Numbered from the stretch's first letter, positions 39,545-51,000 are shown. The stretch: DNA of 64,000 nt from Candidatus Harpocratesius repetitus (GCA_021498095.1 JAIZWK010000001.1:1909666-1973665), one strand, 5' to 3'. A program made the numbers and translations. The notes: generated by a model from the letters alone, not told the origin.

Positions 39545-40177
39545 TTAGCTAAATCCACGACTTTCAAGAGAAATGGAGAGGTTTATTGAAAAGTCCATGA
39601 TTCTTAATAGTGCTGGAATTGCAATAGGTCCTGGTTTAAATAGATTAATTTTGTATCCTCTGGATTTTTGAATTACAATTATTTTCTGAACTTCTTGAGT
39701 TAAAAGGGGTAACCAGCTAATTGCGATTACTATTGCAAGAATATATTTTGCTGGAATTCTAACTTTACGTAGTTCAGTTATTAATTCAATCGGTGGGGTT
39801 GCATGCGTGAAAAGAAATGATGCGATTATCATTATTAAAATAGTTACTGCGAAATTTCCAAATAATATAAGTGCTGATTTCCATTCTTTGGTTGCAAAAT
39901 AAAAAATGAGAAAAATACTAAGAAAATTTAATATTAAGACTTTAAAAAATCCATTCATTATTCTCCAAGGTAATCGAACTAAAAAAGCAAAAACACATTC
40001 AATTAAAAGGATGATCCATCTTAGGTGTTTAAAACTAGAAGAAAATGCCAACAAATTAAAACTAATAAAAATGCTTAATTTAATAATGGGATGAATATGG
40101 TATTTGAATGAGTAACTCTGGATGTCTTCATTACTTAATTTTAAATTGGTTGATTTCCTTTTCTGGTTATGTTGCAT
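39545..40177 (-). CDS. ECF transporter T component (EcfT/CbiQ family)
   Basis: HPIIKLSIFISFNLLAF; LRKVRIPAKYILAIVIAISWLPLLTQEVQKIIVIQKSRGY; LESRGF. Confidence 0.85.
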   Translation of the reverse strand: MQHNQKRKSTNLKLSNEDIQSYSFKYHIHPIIKLSIFISFNLLAFSSSFKHLRWIILLIECVFAFLVRLPWRIMNGFFKVLILNFLSIFLIFYFATKEWKSALILFGNFAVTILIMIIASFLFTHATPPIELITELRKVRIPAKYILAIVIAISWLPLLTQEVQKIIVIQKSRGYKINLFKPGPIAIPALLRIMDFSINLSISLESRGFS

Positions 40178-40913
40178 GATTCCACATCCAAAGTGATCGT
40201 TTGCTCATTAACTCGCTTTTTAATTTACGAGAAATTTGATGATCTTTAATATACAAGATTTCTTCACACATTTGCCCAATTAACCAAGGATCATTACTCG
40301 CAATTAAAATAGTCATATTCATTTCTAAATTCAACCGAGTAAGCCAATGCATAAGTGCAATCTTATTTCGATAATCTAGATGAATAGATGGTTCATCTAA
40401 TATCAAAATTTTCGGTTGTAAAGCGATTATTGACGCCAATATAACTCGTTGTTTTTGACCTGCAGACAAATTCATGGGAATTCTGTCTTTTAGATCGATA
40501 ATATTCAAATTTTGTAAAGCATCTAAGGCTAATTTAGGATTCATTTTTAGATTAAGAAGCCCGAATTTCACTTCATCTAAAACGGTATTGCTGAATAATT
40601 GAGCATTTAAATCTTGAAAAACCATACCAGTTGTTTGGGCTAAAGAGGCTAATTTTGTTTTGTGTACAAGGTGACCATCAACAATAATTTCTCCTGAATA
40701 TCTATTTCCTTTAATGGCATGAGGAATAATTCCTTTTATTAAATATGCTAAAGTAGTCTTTCCAGAGCCTGAATTACCTGCAATGCCCAGTATCTCTCCT
40801 TTGTTAATTGAAAAATTAATATTTTCATAGATAGATCGTGATTTCTCATAAGAAAAGGATACATTGTGAAATTCTATGATAGGAGAAGGAGAATCGTTTG
40901 AATCTTGTTTCAT
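40167..40913 (-). CDS. ECF/cobalt-type ABC transporter ATPase
   Basis: Walker A GNSGSGKTT, signature LSAGQKQRVILASII, Walker B ILILDEPS. Confidence 0.93.
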   Translation of the reverse strand: MKQDSNDSPSPIIEFHNVSFSYEKSRSIYENINFSINKGEILGIAGNSGSGKTTLAYLIKGIIPHAIKGNRYSGEIIVDGHLVHKTKLASLAQTTGMVFQDLNAQLFSNTVLDEVKFGLLNLKMNPKLALDALQNLNIIDLKDRIPMNLSAGQKQRVILASIIALQPKILILDEPSIHLDYRNKIALMHWLTRLNLEMNMTILIASNDPWLIGQMCEEILYIKDHQISRKLKSELMSKRSLWMWNHAT

Positions 40914-41055
40914 TGTTGTAGATCACCTAATTATTGGTTATCCATAATAAAAAAAAGAGTATATTATTGTTAAAAAAAAGGACACTCTTTCAATTATTCA
41001 TTTCTCTCAATTAATAATAATCAATCAAACTCCTCAGAGATGAAAGTGACTATTT

Positions 41056-41757
41056 TTACATTTGAGAAAAGCGCGCATAAATTGCTGTTTTTTTAAGTTT
41101 TAAAAATAATCCCCATGAAATATAACACATAATTATTGTGGGTAAACTTGATGTGATTCCACAAACAAGGGAAAATTTAACCAAATTCCAAGAAATCCCC
41201 GTGACTGGAATTGAAACAAAACTACTGATATTCCAAAACGCATTAAATAAATTACTAAAACCCATTACATAAGGAAATTGGAAAAGGGTCCAAATAGTAA
41301 AAGTAGATAACCACCAAATAGTACTACCTAAAATGCCAACCAAAATTGGGCGAATAATCCGAATTTTAATAAGATATACTGCATCCAATACAATACCAAT
41401 AATTATTCCTACAACGATTTTATAAATTCCTGGGACTGAACCAAAAAAAGTTGTAGGTGCCGCAATGGTGCCAAAAATTATCATATAAAGAGTTAATGAT
41501 CCAAAACGATCATCTATGAGATATTTGGTAAGTGAAATAAATAAAAAATTAAGTGGAAGCATAATCAGAACCCCTGCAATTATATGTGAAAAAAGCAGGA
41601 TGAATGAAGGACTTAATAATAAATCAATTCCAACGTTTGTTGCACTCATCAGTGCAATGAAAATTATATTAACTAAACTTAATGATTTTTTTACATTTTG
41701 ATGTGTTTCTTGTTTTAAAAGCGGAGAAGATCTGTTTTTTTCAGTCATTATAATCAA
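41056..41757 (-). CDS. ECF transporter S (substrate-binding) component-like membrane protein
   Basis: 233-aa multi-TM protein preceding the A and T genes on the same strand; composition like YkoE/ThiW-type S components. Confidence 0.65.
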   Translation of the reverse strand: MIIMTEKNRSSPLLKQETHQNVKKSLSLVNIIFIALMSATNVGIDLLLSPSFILLFSHIIAGVLIMLPLNFLFISLTKYLIDDRFGSLTLYMIIFGTIAAPTTFFGSVPGIYKIVVGIIIGIVLDAVYLIKIRIIRPILVGILGSTIWWLSTFTIWTLFQFPYVMGFSNLFNAFWNISSFVSIPVTGISWNLVKFSLVCGITSSLPTIIMCYISWGLFLKLKKTAIYARFSQM

Positions 41758-41963
41758 TGATAGAATAAGTTCAGTATTATCTAAATGCTTGTAAAATGAT
41801 TATTACATATTTGATTTTCACCATTTGAGGATCAAAGATGATCATCTAATTGTCATTTTTCGATCTTTTTTATTAGATAATATGAATTATAATCAAAAGT
41901 CGAAGATAATCAGAAGAAAGTAAAAAAAATAGAGGTAAAAAAAATTAAGAAATCGTAGGAAAA

Positions 41964-43460
41964 TTATCGTCGTTTCCCTGCTTTATGGATTGCCATTCCG
42001 TGAGTATCTTCAACAGCTTCTAAAACTATCTCACTTAATGTAGGATGAGAGTGAATGACACTAGCTAGCTGATGAGTGGTCAATCCTAAACGCATTGCTA
42101 CAGAAATCTCTGAAATTAATTCTGGTGCAGCTTCACCAATACATGATGCACCAACAATTAGATCTGTGTGTGCATCGACAATGACCATCATGAATCCATT
42201 TTCTTCTGCCATACATTTTGCTTTGCCAGAACTGGCGTATGAAAATCGGCCAATTAAAATATCACCATATTTTTCTTTTGCTTCTTTTTGTCGTAATCCA
42301 ACAGAACCAATATTTGGGTGAGTAAATGTTGTGGCTGGTACAGTGTTGAAATCTGCTTTCTGAGGATAAACTCCTTTAAATCCTCCAATACTGCTTAATG
42401 CATTCATAACTGCAATATCTCCTTGATAAGATGCAAAATGTGCTAACATCAATATTCCTGTACAATCACCAATTGCGTAAATTCCCGGAAAACTGGTTTC
42501 CATTGTTTCATGGTTAATTGGAATAGAACCTCGTTGAAGTTTTATTTGAAACTTTTCCAATCCTAATCCATCAGTGTATTTTTGTCTTCCAATACTAACC
42601 AAACACATTTCTGCTTCTATAACTTGTTTTTCGGCTTGTTCTATTTGATCTCGTTGGGTTTTTGCATCGCAAACTACTGCTTGAACTCCATTTTCTGTTG
42701 TTTTAACTGAAAGAACATTTTTTGATTCGTGAATATCAATTCCAAGATGTTTTAATTTCTTTTTAAGAGTTTTAACAACTAGTTTTTCTTCATTAGCTAA
42801 TATTGTAGGAAGATATTCTAAAATCGTCACCTTTGTCCCGAACTCAGCAAAAATATTCGCAAATTCACAACCAATTACTCCTCCTCCTATTATAATAAGA
42901 GTTTTTGGTAATGTTTTAAAATCTGAACGGAGAATATCATCAGAATCAAGGATTCTTTTATGATCAATATTGAATGCAGGAATTGCTGCTGGTTTAGAAC
43001 CTGTTGCAATTATGATTCTTTTAGCTTTAATTTGAATATTTGAGCCATCATCTTTCTGAATATTGACTGTAATGTTTGTATAAATATTACCTTCCACTAA
43101 AGAGCCGAATCCTTTAAAGACTTGAACTTTTTTAACTTTACACAGTTGAGCAATACCATCAGTCAGTTCTTTTACAACCTGATTTTTTCGTTCAACTGCT
43201 TTTGCAAAATCATACTCAATCGGACCTTTAACATGTATACCAAGGAGATCTGCCTTTTCTTTTAAATCAGCAATCATTTTTGCAGATGAATAGAGGGCTT
43301 TTGTTGGAATGCAGCCCCAATTACTGCATGTACCTCCCAGTCGGGACTCCTTCTCAATTAGTGCAACTTTAGCACCATAAGAAGCTGCTCGAAGAGCTGC
43401 ATGGTATCCTCCTGGTCCAGAGCCAATTATCGCAAGATCATAAATATCTTCAACACACAT
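41964..43460 (-). CDS. lpdA: Dihydrolipoamide dehydrogenase
   Basis: AIIGSGPGGYHAALRAASYGAKVALIE; redox GGTCSNWGCIPTKAL; GGGVIGCEFANIFAEFG; C-terminal HSHPTLSEIVLEA. Confidence 0.95.
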   Translation of the reverse strand: MCVEDIYDLAIIGSGPGGYHAALRAASYGAKVALIEKESRLGGTCSNWGCIPTKALYSSAKMIADLKEKADLLGIHVKGPIEYDFAKAVERKNQVVKELTDGIAQLCKVKKVQVFKGFGSLVEGNIYTNITVNIQKDDGSNIQIKAKRIIIATGSKPAAIPAFNIDHKRILDSDDILRSDFKTLPKTLIIIGGGVIGCEFANIFAEFGTKVTILEYLPTILANEEKLVVKTLKKKLKHLGIDIHESKNVLSVKTTENGVQAVVCDAKTQRDQIEQAEKQVIEAEMCLVSIGRQKYTDGLGLEKFQIKLQRGSIPINHETMETSFPGIYAIGDCTGILMLAHFASYQGDIAVMNALSSIGGFKGVYPQKADFNTVPATTFTHPNIGSVGLRQKEAKEKYGDILIGRFSYASSGKAKCMAEENGFMMVIVDAHTDLIVGASCIGEAAPELISEISVAMRLGLTTHQLASVIHSHPTLSEIVLEAVEDTHGMAIHKAGKRR

Positions 43461-43691
43461 AAATACTTCAAAACGGAATTAAACAAAAATCTTACGAAAA
43501 AAGTTCAAAAGGATCGTTTCTTAGCTCATTCTGCAGTGAATTTAATGGTGATTTGCAAATTTTCGATAATTAATCAAATTCTTATGTCGAAAATCAAATA
43601 ATTGATCATAAATTTTCGTCATTAGAATATAGTTGTTATTCATATAGATAATTTATTTAAAAATTAAAAATAATATTATTAGTAAATAAAA

Positions 43692-45071
43692 ATGATACTT
43701 ACAACCCCAGATGAGAAATCATTAGTTATTTCAAAAAAAAGAGCGTCAAGGCTAATATCTATTGATTTTTTACGCGGTTTATCAATGCTATGTTTAATTT
43801 TTTTTCATGCTTTTGAAAAAACAATTTCATCTGACTTCTATGATCAGTTTTTTCAATTACCCAAGTTTCAATTTGTTTTATTAGGAATATTTTTTTATTT
43901 TGCAACTTGGAGAAGTGTTTTTCTCATAATATCTGCGATTGTTTTAATGTATACATGGCAAAAAGCGACCCAAAAGGGCGTACCTTCTTATAAATTGTAT
44001 TTCCAAACCATCCTTTGGGCTATTTTGCTGTTTGGTCAAGGAATAATGATTCAAGTTTTTTGGAATCCTTATACTGGTCTTTATCAATGGATAAATACAG
44101 GAGAAGCAAATATTTCAAGATGGTTGAGAGGAGTACAATGGTCTGATGCAGTGGAAACCATAGCAATTGGGATTTTTTTAACTGCAAATATTCAATTTTT
44201 ATTGGATATTATATTAAAACCTTTAAAAAATAAGAATCGTTCTATTTCAAATATTCAAGTTGCGGTTTATATCATTTTCTTCTTTATTACATTATTTTCA
44301 ACTAAGTATCTAGGAAATTGGGTTCTTAATACCTATGGTTTGGGTATTAATCAAATTCAAAGTGCTCCAGCTAGTTCATTTAGCGATAGTATGAAATATT
44401 TAGGATTAGCACTGTTAGTGGGATATCAAGAACCTATTTTTCCTTATTTTACGGCTACTTGCATTGGAAATATAATCGGAATCATGCTTACTGTTCCAAT
44501 TTTTAACCGAAAAAGATTTTTGTTACGAGGTTTTACACTAAGTTTTATTTTATTAATTACTGGATTTGGTTGGTGGATTTTCCATGATCATTTGTACTTT
44601 GGAGGAATGTTTATGATTCCACCAGATTGGTTGTTACTTGTAAATACCGGCATTCAACTAGCAGTTATTTTAATCTTTTTATGGGTTTTTGATTTAAATA
44701 CAGATCATACCATTAAAGAAAAACATCGTAATAGAACTAAAATAATTCGGAGTGCAGGAGTAATTTCGTTAACAATATTTTCTCTACAAGCGGTAGATTA
44801 TATACCTCGATGGATCTTAAGCAAAATATTTAACAAAGATTTCTTAGGGTTTGGAAAACTTTCCTTAGGTTATGCTATCATCTGTGGATTTGGTGCTTTG
44901 TTATTCTGGATTATTTTAATAATAATCTGGAGAAAGATTTATTTTATCGGATCTTTTGATTGGTTTTTTGCTTTAATTAGAAGGAAAATAAAAAATAGTC
45001 CAGTTTCATGGAAAGATCCTCTATTGTCTAATATTATAATATATCAACCAGATTTTGCATTTAAATACTAA
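43692..45071 (+). CDS. Multi-pass acyltransferase-like protein (DUF1624/HGSNAT-like)
   Basis: SIDFLRGLSMLCLIFFHAFE N-terminal motif; 10+ TM. Confidence 0.7.
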   Translation: MILTTPDEKSLVISKKRASRLISIDFLRGLSMLCLIFFHAFEKTISSDFYDQFFQLPKFQFVLLGIFFYFATWRSVFLIISAIVLMYTWQKATQKGVPSYKLYFQTILWAILLFGQGIMIQVFWNPYTGLYQWINTGEANISRWLRGVQWSDAVETIAIGIFLTANIQFLLDIILKPLKNKNRSISNIQVAVYIIFFFITLFSTKYLGNWVLNTYGLGINQIQSAPASSFSDSMKYLGLALLVGYQEPIFPYFTATCIGNIIGIMLTVPIFNRKRFLLRGFTLSFILLITGFGWWIFHDHLYFGGMFMIPPDWLLLVNTGIQLAVILIFLWVFDLNTDHTIKEKHRNRTKIIRSAGVISLTIFSLQAVDYIPRWILSKIFNKDFLGFGKLSLGYAIICGFGALLFWIILIIIWRKIYFIGSFDWFFALIRRKIKNSPVSWKDPLLSNIIIYQPDFAFKY

Positions 45072-45413
45072 AAAACAAAAAGATTTTTTAATTTTTCTTG
45101 GATCTCCAATAATTAGGATTTTATTACCGTCTATATCCCAACAATCGAACATTGAAACCATTTTGGGAATATCCCTAATTTCAGAAATACGAACTCCATT
45201 TTTTTTTAAATATTCTTGAGTTACTTCGAGATTATTTACATTCAAAGTTAATGTAGTGGATCCATGAATAATTTCTCCTTCTTTCTTAAGATCTAACCCA
45301 ATTCGAACTCCTTTTACAGGAAGTTCAAGTTCGCACCATCCAACTTCATCTCCCCCTTCCCAAGCAATAGAAAAACCAAAAATAATTGTATAGAACTTTT
45401 TTGCTCTGTTCAT
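45021..45413 (-). CDS. Glyoxalase/VOC-superfamily protein
   Basis: AKKFYTIIFGFSIAWEGGDEVGWCELELP..GVRIGLDL..DIDGNKILIIG. Confidence 0.78.
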   Translation of the reverse strand: MNRAKKFYTIIFGFSIAWEGGDEVGWCELELPVKGVRIGLDLKKEGEIIHGSTTLTLNVNNLEVTQEYLKKNGVRISEIRDIPKMVSMFDCWDIDGNKILIIGDPRKIKKSFCFLVFKCKIWLIYYNIRQ

Positions 45414-45489
45414 ATCTTGTTACTCTATAAATACCATTTTAGAACAATCTCTTCGGTCTTTTTTCTTGTACTTACTACATATATTAAAA

Positions 45490-46428
45490 TTAATCCTTAA
45501 ATTTTAGTTCATTATCGAGATCTTCTTCATTATCTTTAATATCACTTTTTAAAGGACCTCGTGAAACTTTAATTTCATACTGTTTATCCAAAGGCTTAAG
45601 TTGATCTACAAATCGATCTTTTAATAGATAAAAGAGAATTGCTTCAATCGTTGCTGCAAAAAAGAAGAAACTTTTTCCAAATGCTATATTTACCTCTGGA
45701 TCGTTTGGGGTATATTTTTCTATTACATAAATCCAAATACTCACAAATAACCCAATTGCTCCTATAATTAACGCAAAGTTTCGACGAATTTCTTTACGTA
45801 TTGGACCAATATTTGCTACTGAAGGATGAAATTCAGAACGATAGAATTCAAATGAAAACATTCCAAATCGAAAAGTCTTTATTGTAAAAAGAAGAATACC
45901 AATGCTGACTAAAATTGTGCTGTGAAATTGAATATTTAGGATGAAATCTTCAAAACCAGTTGTATGAACAGGATATTCCCAAAGGAAGAAGAATGTTAGA
46001 AATTGGGAAAATGAATAAACTGCAAATATAAAAATATATCCATAAACCAAATAGCTAAAGTAGAGCACAATTGGAGCTGTCCATTTATATTTTTTATAAG
46101 CTTCTGCAGATTCTGTTTGTTCTCCTACGTATTCTAAAGTTCCACCAATTATTCCAAATCCTGCAAGAATGTAAACAATAAAGCTAAAAACATAGGCTGT
46201 TTTAAAATGAAGCAAATTTTGAAAATAGTTTTCAATATTGTTTAGAATTGTATTCCAATCAGGATGATCTGTTAGAAAATAAATAACTATAGTAAGAATA
46301 ATTGAGACTATTAAATAAACAAAAAAGATTATTTTATTTTCCATTTTATAAAATATCCTACCTAAAATTGGACATATTATCCCCACCACTACGATTATAA
46401 GAAGAAGAATCCAAATACTTATCTCCAT
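45490..46428 (-). CDS. Multi-pass membrane protein, hypothetical
   Basis: 312-aa ORF, about eight hydrophobic segments. Confidence 0.65.
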   Translation of the reverse strand: MEISIWILLLIIVVVGIICPILGRIFYKMENKIIFFVYLIVSIILTIVIYFLTDHPDWNTILNNIENYFQNLLHFKTAYVFSFIVYILAGFGIIGGTLEYVGEQTESAEAYKKYKWTAPIVLYFSYLVYGYIFIFAVYSFSQFLTFFFLWEYPVHTTGFEDFILNIQFHSTILVSIGILLFTIKTFRFGMFSFEFYRSEFHPSVANIGPIRKEIRRNFALIIGAIGLFVSIWIYVIEKYTPNDPEVNIAFGKSFFFFAATIEAILFYLLKDRFVDQLKPLDKQYEIKVSRGPLKSDIKDNEEDLDNELKFKD

Positions 46429-46495
46429 AACTAGAATCTTAGTTGGATCTCCTTTTCAAGATTTGCCTTTTTTTAAATATTAAAACTTATGAGGC

Positions 46496-46560
46496 TCTAG
46501 CAATTTTTTTTATCTTAATCAAATTCTATCTTTTGGACCAATATTTTCGACAATATTCCA
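46496..46560 (+). repeat. Dispersed repeat family A, copy 2
   Basis: TCTAGCAATTTTTTTTATCTTAATCAAATTCTATCTTTTGGACCAATATTTTCGACAATATTCC matches 1129-1191. Confidence 0.75.
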
Positions 46561-46582
46561 GCGCATCCAATTACTATTTTAG

Positions 46583-46779
46583 TCGGTATTTTTAAACCCT
46601 TAAATGCGGTCAAGAATTTCACATTTCCATCATTTTTCTTTGAATTATTGACTTAATTATATATTTTTTTCTTAAGCGATGTTTCGACAAATTTAAAATT
46701 GGGATAGATTTGGGTTTTGTGGATAGTCGATGCAAGATTTTCGGATTTCCTTCAATTTTTTAAATTCTGCTATAACCTC
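46583..46779 (+). repeat. Dispersed repeat family B, copy 1 (197 bp)
   Basis: Aligns without gaps over 197 bp with 57338-57534; about 24 differences by eye. Confidence 0.92.
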
Positions 46780-46896
46780 TTATCAACAGCATAAAAATTT
46801 TTAATCAAACTTGATCAGTAAAAAATTATCATTATCATTATAAATTGTTGTAACAAATTAACCTTAATAAAAGTTCTAACCTAGATTAATTTAACA

Positions 46897-47970
46897 ATGG
46901 AAATTGAAACTTTATTTGAAAATTTAATCAAGGGAGATAATCCCATCATACAAATTCAAGCTGCTTATGATTTGGGAAATCATCCAAATCATGAAAAAGC
47001 TTTAGATGCTCTTCTCAAAGGTTTAGTAGTACCTGATTCTGATGTTAAGCTAACTATTTTGGATATTCTCCTTCAACCAGAATTTTTTGGTGAAAAAATA
47101 GTTCTTCCATTATGTGATTTACTAAAGGATGAAGATGCAGAAGTGCGTTCACAAGCAGCAGAAATTTTAGGAACAACAAAAGATAATCGCGCAATTGCTC
47201 CATTAATTTCTTCGTTGCATGATTCTGATAAAGTTGTCAGATATGCAGCAATGGCTGCTTTAGCAAATATTGGGGATCGCAAATGCGTTCCTTCGATAGA
47301 AGAATTTGTAGATTCTGATGACTGGGAAGATCGTTATCAAGCTGTCGATGCAATTGGAATGATTGCTTCCCCTCAATCAGTCCCTATTTTATTGAAAGCA
47401 CTTCATGATCCAAAATGGAAGGTTCGTGAAAATGCTGCTTTAAGTGTAGGACATTATAATCAAAAAGAAATAATTCAAGCATTATTTCAATTACTGGATG
47501 ATGATCAAGAAGAAGTCCAAGCAGCCGCTGTATATACTTTAGGTGATTTTCGAGCTAGGCAGGCTGTTCCTATTTTAATTGATTTCTTAAAATCTGATTC
47601 AGATGATTTACTTTTAGTAGCTTTAGAAGCTTTATCAAAAATAAAAGATCCAACTTCCATTCCACCAATTATTACATTGTTAAACCATAATTCTCCTGAA
47701 ATATCACGTGCAGCTCAAGAAACTCTTGATGTATTTAGGGATGTTGTTTTAATCGAACCACTAATCTCATCACTTCGAGAAGATCCAATTATTCGATATC
47801 TCACACACAGGTTAAAAAAAGTTTCTAATAATCAAAATAAAAAGAAATCTCTACATAATCTAATTAAAGAAATGCAACTTCCAATATGGGTTGAAATGCT
47901 TCTGAATGAAATTATGATTAAAGATCAAGAATCTGAAAGAGAATCAGAATTAGAAAATAGAGAATCATAG
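46897..47970 (+). CDS. HEAT-repeat (PBS-lyase type) protein
   Basis: Repeats such as DAEVRSQAAEILGTTKDNRAIAPLISSLHDSDKVVRYAAMAALANIGD. Confidence 0.92.
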   Translation: MEIETLFENLIKGDNPIIQIQAAYDLGNHPNHEKALDALLKGLVVPDSDVKLTILDILLQPEFFGEKIVLPLCDLLKDEDAEVRSQAAEILGTTKDNRAIAPLISSLHDSDKVVRYAAMAALANIGDRKCVPSIEEFVDSDDWEDRYQAVDAIGMIASPQSVPILLKALHDPKWKVRENAALSVGHYNQKEIIQALFQLLDDDQEEVQAAAVYTLGDFRARQAVPILIDFLKSDSDDLLLVALEALSKIKDPTSIPPIITLLNHNSPEISRAAQETLDVFRDVVLIEPLISSLREDPIIRYLTHRLKKVSNNQNKKKSLHNLIKEMQLPIWVEMLLNEIMIKDQESERESELENRES

Positions 47971-48024
47971 AATAAAATAGAAAAAAATGTTTGGATTAGA
48001 TCCAAAAAAAGTGTATTTTAGAAA

Positions 48025-51000
48025 TTATGAATTTAATTTTTCATTTTTTAATTTACGCGCTACTTTATCCGGATTTTCTTTCACTTGCTTGAGAAAATCT
48101 TCTTTTTGTTGTTTTGTTTCTTGAACCATTTCTTTTCTTAATTCTACATTTGCTTCTGCTTGACGCATTGCTTGCTTTAATGTATAATGCGCTTCTTTCA
48201 GATCATGTTCTTTTTTATAAATATCATAATCAATTGAAGCTTCTTTTGCACTTAGATAATATTGCAATTCATGTTTTTCTCGCTTTTCTTGTACCTGTGA
48301 GTAGTAGTTCTTAGCTTCGTTTAACAATTTTATTGCTTCATTAATATTTTTCTTTGCTTCTTTTAGATCTTTTTCTGCTTGAACACGTTCTTCACGTTCA
48401 GATACTAATTCTTTTTTCGTTTCTTCCCATTCGGATAATTCGTCTTCTTTTGCTTTTAATTCGGTTTTTGCTAATTTCAATTGTTTCTTTGCATCTTCGA
48501 GTGCATCTTCTGCATCATTGAAAGTTGTTTGAGCATCATCAAGTATTTTTTGAGGTTCTATTCTTTTTTGTTCTAATTTTTGAAGATCTTCTTCTTGTGC
48601 TTGTATTGTTTCTTTTATTTGTTTTATATCAATTTGTTGTTCTTCAAGTTTCTGCATTCGTTTCAATTTCTGCTCCAATTCATCTTGAAGTTTCTTTGTT
48701 TCTTTTATTTCACGCTTTTTATCTTTGATTTTGTCTCCTACTTCATCAAGTTTCAAAATTATTTCATCAATTGCATTTTGATCTATTGGATCTCTCTTCT
48801 TCTCTAGTTTTAGATCTGATTTTAATTCTTTTTCTTGAGCTTGAAGATTATCCAAATCCTTTTCCAAGATATCAAGTGCATTTACCTGCTCTAGATCTTG
48901 CTTAGCAATATTGTAATCTTCACTTGCATTTTTAAATTCTGCTTTTAATTCTTCCCCTTTCTCAAGTAATTCCGACGATTTAGCTAATTCTTTTTTGGCT
49001 TTTTTGATTTGTTCATCAATTTCTTCTAAGTTCGATTGTGCTTCATCTAACGCATTTTTAGCCAATTCAAATTCATTAAGTTTCTCTTCCTTTAACTTTT
49101 CCTTTGAACTAAGATTTTTTTGTGCTTTTTTTACTTCATCTGTTAATTTATTAATATTATCTTCAGCATTTTCGATATCAGCATCAATAACAGATATTTT
49201 GCGAGAAGAATCAACTGCATTTTGAGTTTCAGTTAGTTTATCTTGAGCCATTTCATGATATTGTTGTGCTTTTGTTAATTTTTCTTCTGCTTGTTTTTCA
49301 ATTTTGGATGTATTAGCAAGCAATTTATAGTCTTCAAATTCCTTTTCTGCAGATTTTAAGGCGATTTTAGCTGCTTTGATAACAGGTTGGGCTAATTCTG
49401 CTCTCATTTTTAAATAATCAAGATTTTTCTCCACAGCCAAAATTTCTTTATTAACACTTTCGATATCTGATTCAATGGAAACTAAGCGTGCTTTCATATT
49501 ATTAGTTTCATCTACTTTATTTTGAATTTCAGTGAGTTCTGCTTGTTGTTTTTCATATTTCTTCTGGACTTCTGCTAAGACTTTATCTTCTTTTTCAACT
49601 TTTTTCTGTAATTCTTCATAAGCCCTTAATTTGGTGTTGTATTCTTTCATTAAAATCTCCTTAACATCTTCATCTTCCGTTCCATCAGCAGTTTTAGGTA
49701 TTTTTGGCTCTTTTGGAGGTTTTCTTGATTTAAATTCTTTTAAAATAGTATTATAATTCAATTGTTGTTGTTTCAATTTTTGATTTTCTTGCTCAAGTAA
49801 TTCTTGTTTTTGCGTTAGTTTTTCGTTAAGGTTTTTTGGAATTTTGTTAATTGCCTGTTCTAGTTCTTTTTGTTCATTTTCAAGAGATTTTAACTTATTT
49901 TTCAAGTTTTTCAATTGTTGTATTGCTGCTTCATATTCCTGCTGTTCTAATTGAGATTTTTCAAATAGCAACTTCATATGGGCAAGTTTTTCTTCACTAT
50001 TTTTCTCTTCTTCTTTTTCTTCTAAATCTTCAACTAAGCTTTCTTCTTTAGTTCCTTCACCTAATATTATTTTTTTAGAAAGCAGATAATTGTTAAGTGT
50101 ATTTGTAATTATTTGTTCATTTTCAATTGTTTGTAACATTTGATCTTTAATCTGTTTGCTTAATTCGGTTAACATTTCTTTTACTTCAACTAAAGTAAAA
50201 GAATGTTTTCTCACAAAACCTCGACGTTCTAAAACCCATCCACTATACCAATAGTAAAAGCCAATATATACAATAACTACTACAAGAGAAGTTGCAATGT
50301 TTAATCCTTCTTTAGTTAAACCTTGTCCTGTAATGAGTGACCATTGTCCTCCCCAATAGCTGCCAACTAATAGAAACATCAAAAATGCAAGATTATATTC
50401 CGTAATTTTGGAACTTTTAAGTGTAGTCCGTATTTTTTTACCGAATCCTCGAAGTAAATTAAAAATTGTGATCAGCATTAATAAAATACTTGTTATCCAA
50501 TCAATAATTTGACCTACTAGTTGATCTGGAGGATTTTCTCCTGAAATGGCACTCATTCCTATTCCTGTATTTAAAATCGAAAAGAGTTTCAAATAGAGGA
50601 AAATACTGAATATTAAAAAGAACATACCTGAGAAAACATTTGGAGTATCATTCTTTTTGCTTAGTTTATAAAGCGAAATTTGTTTTGTGAGCAGAAATAT
50701 TAATAAAACTAAAACTAAAACCGACCAAACTAGTACAAATAGCAGTGAGTTATTTGCGAACCATACTTCAGGAAAATACCTTGTAAGGAATAATACAAAA
50801 TCAGATAAACCTGTAATATTCGTTGCTTGGTCTTTCCATTCTCCATAATAAAATACTTCTGGTGTAAATTTACCTATAAAACTTGGAGGTGTGTCAGTAA
50901 AAATTTGATAAAATTCAGCTGTATCCATGAAAATATATAGAAGTGTGAATATAATATGAATTAATAGGGGAATAAAGACAATTAGGTAATTCCTCACTGC

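Noticed and set aside
39310-39567. 85-aa minus-strand ORF between ecfT and hydC
   Set aside because: Overlaps ecfT 3' end, Phe/Ile/Lys-rich, no recognisable domain.
48114-50051. Plus-strand Phe/Leu-rich ORFs opposite the giant coiled-coil gene
   Set aside because: Expected antisense artefacts of Lys/Glu-rich coiled-coil codons.
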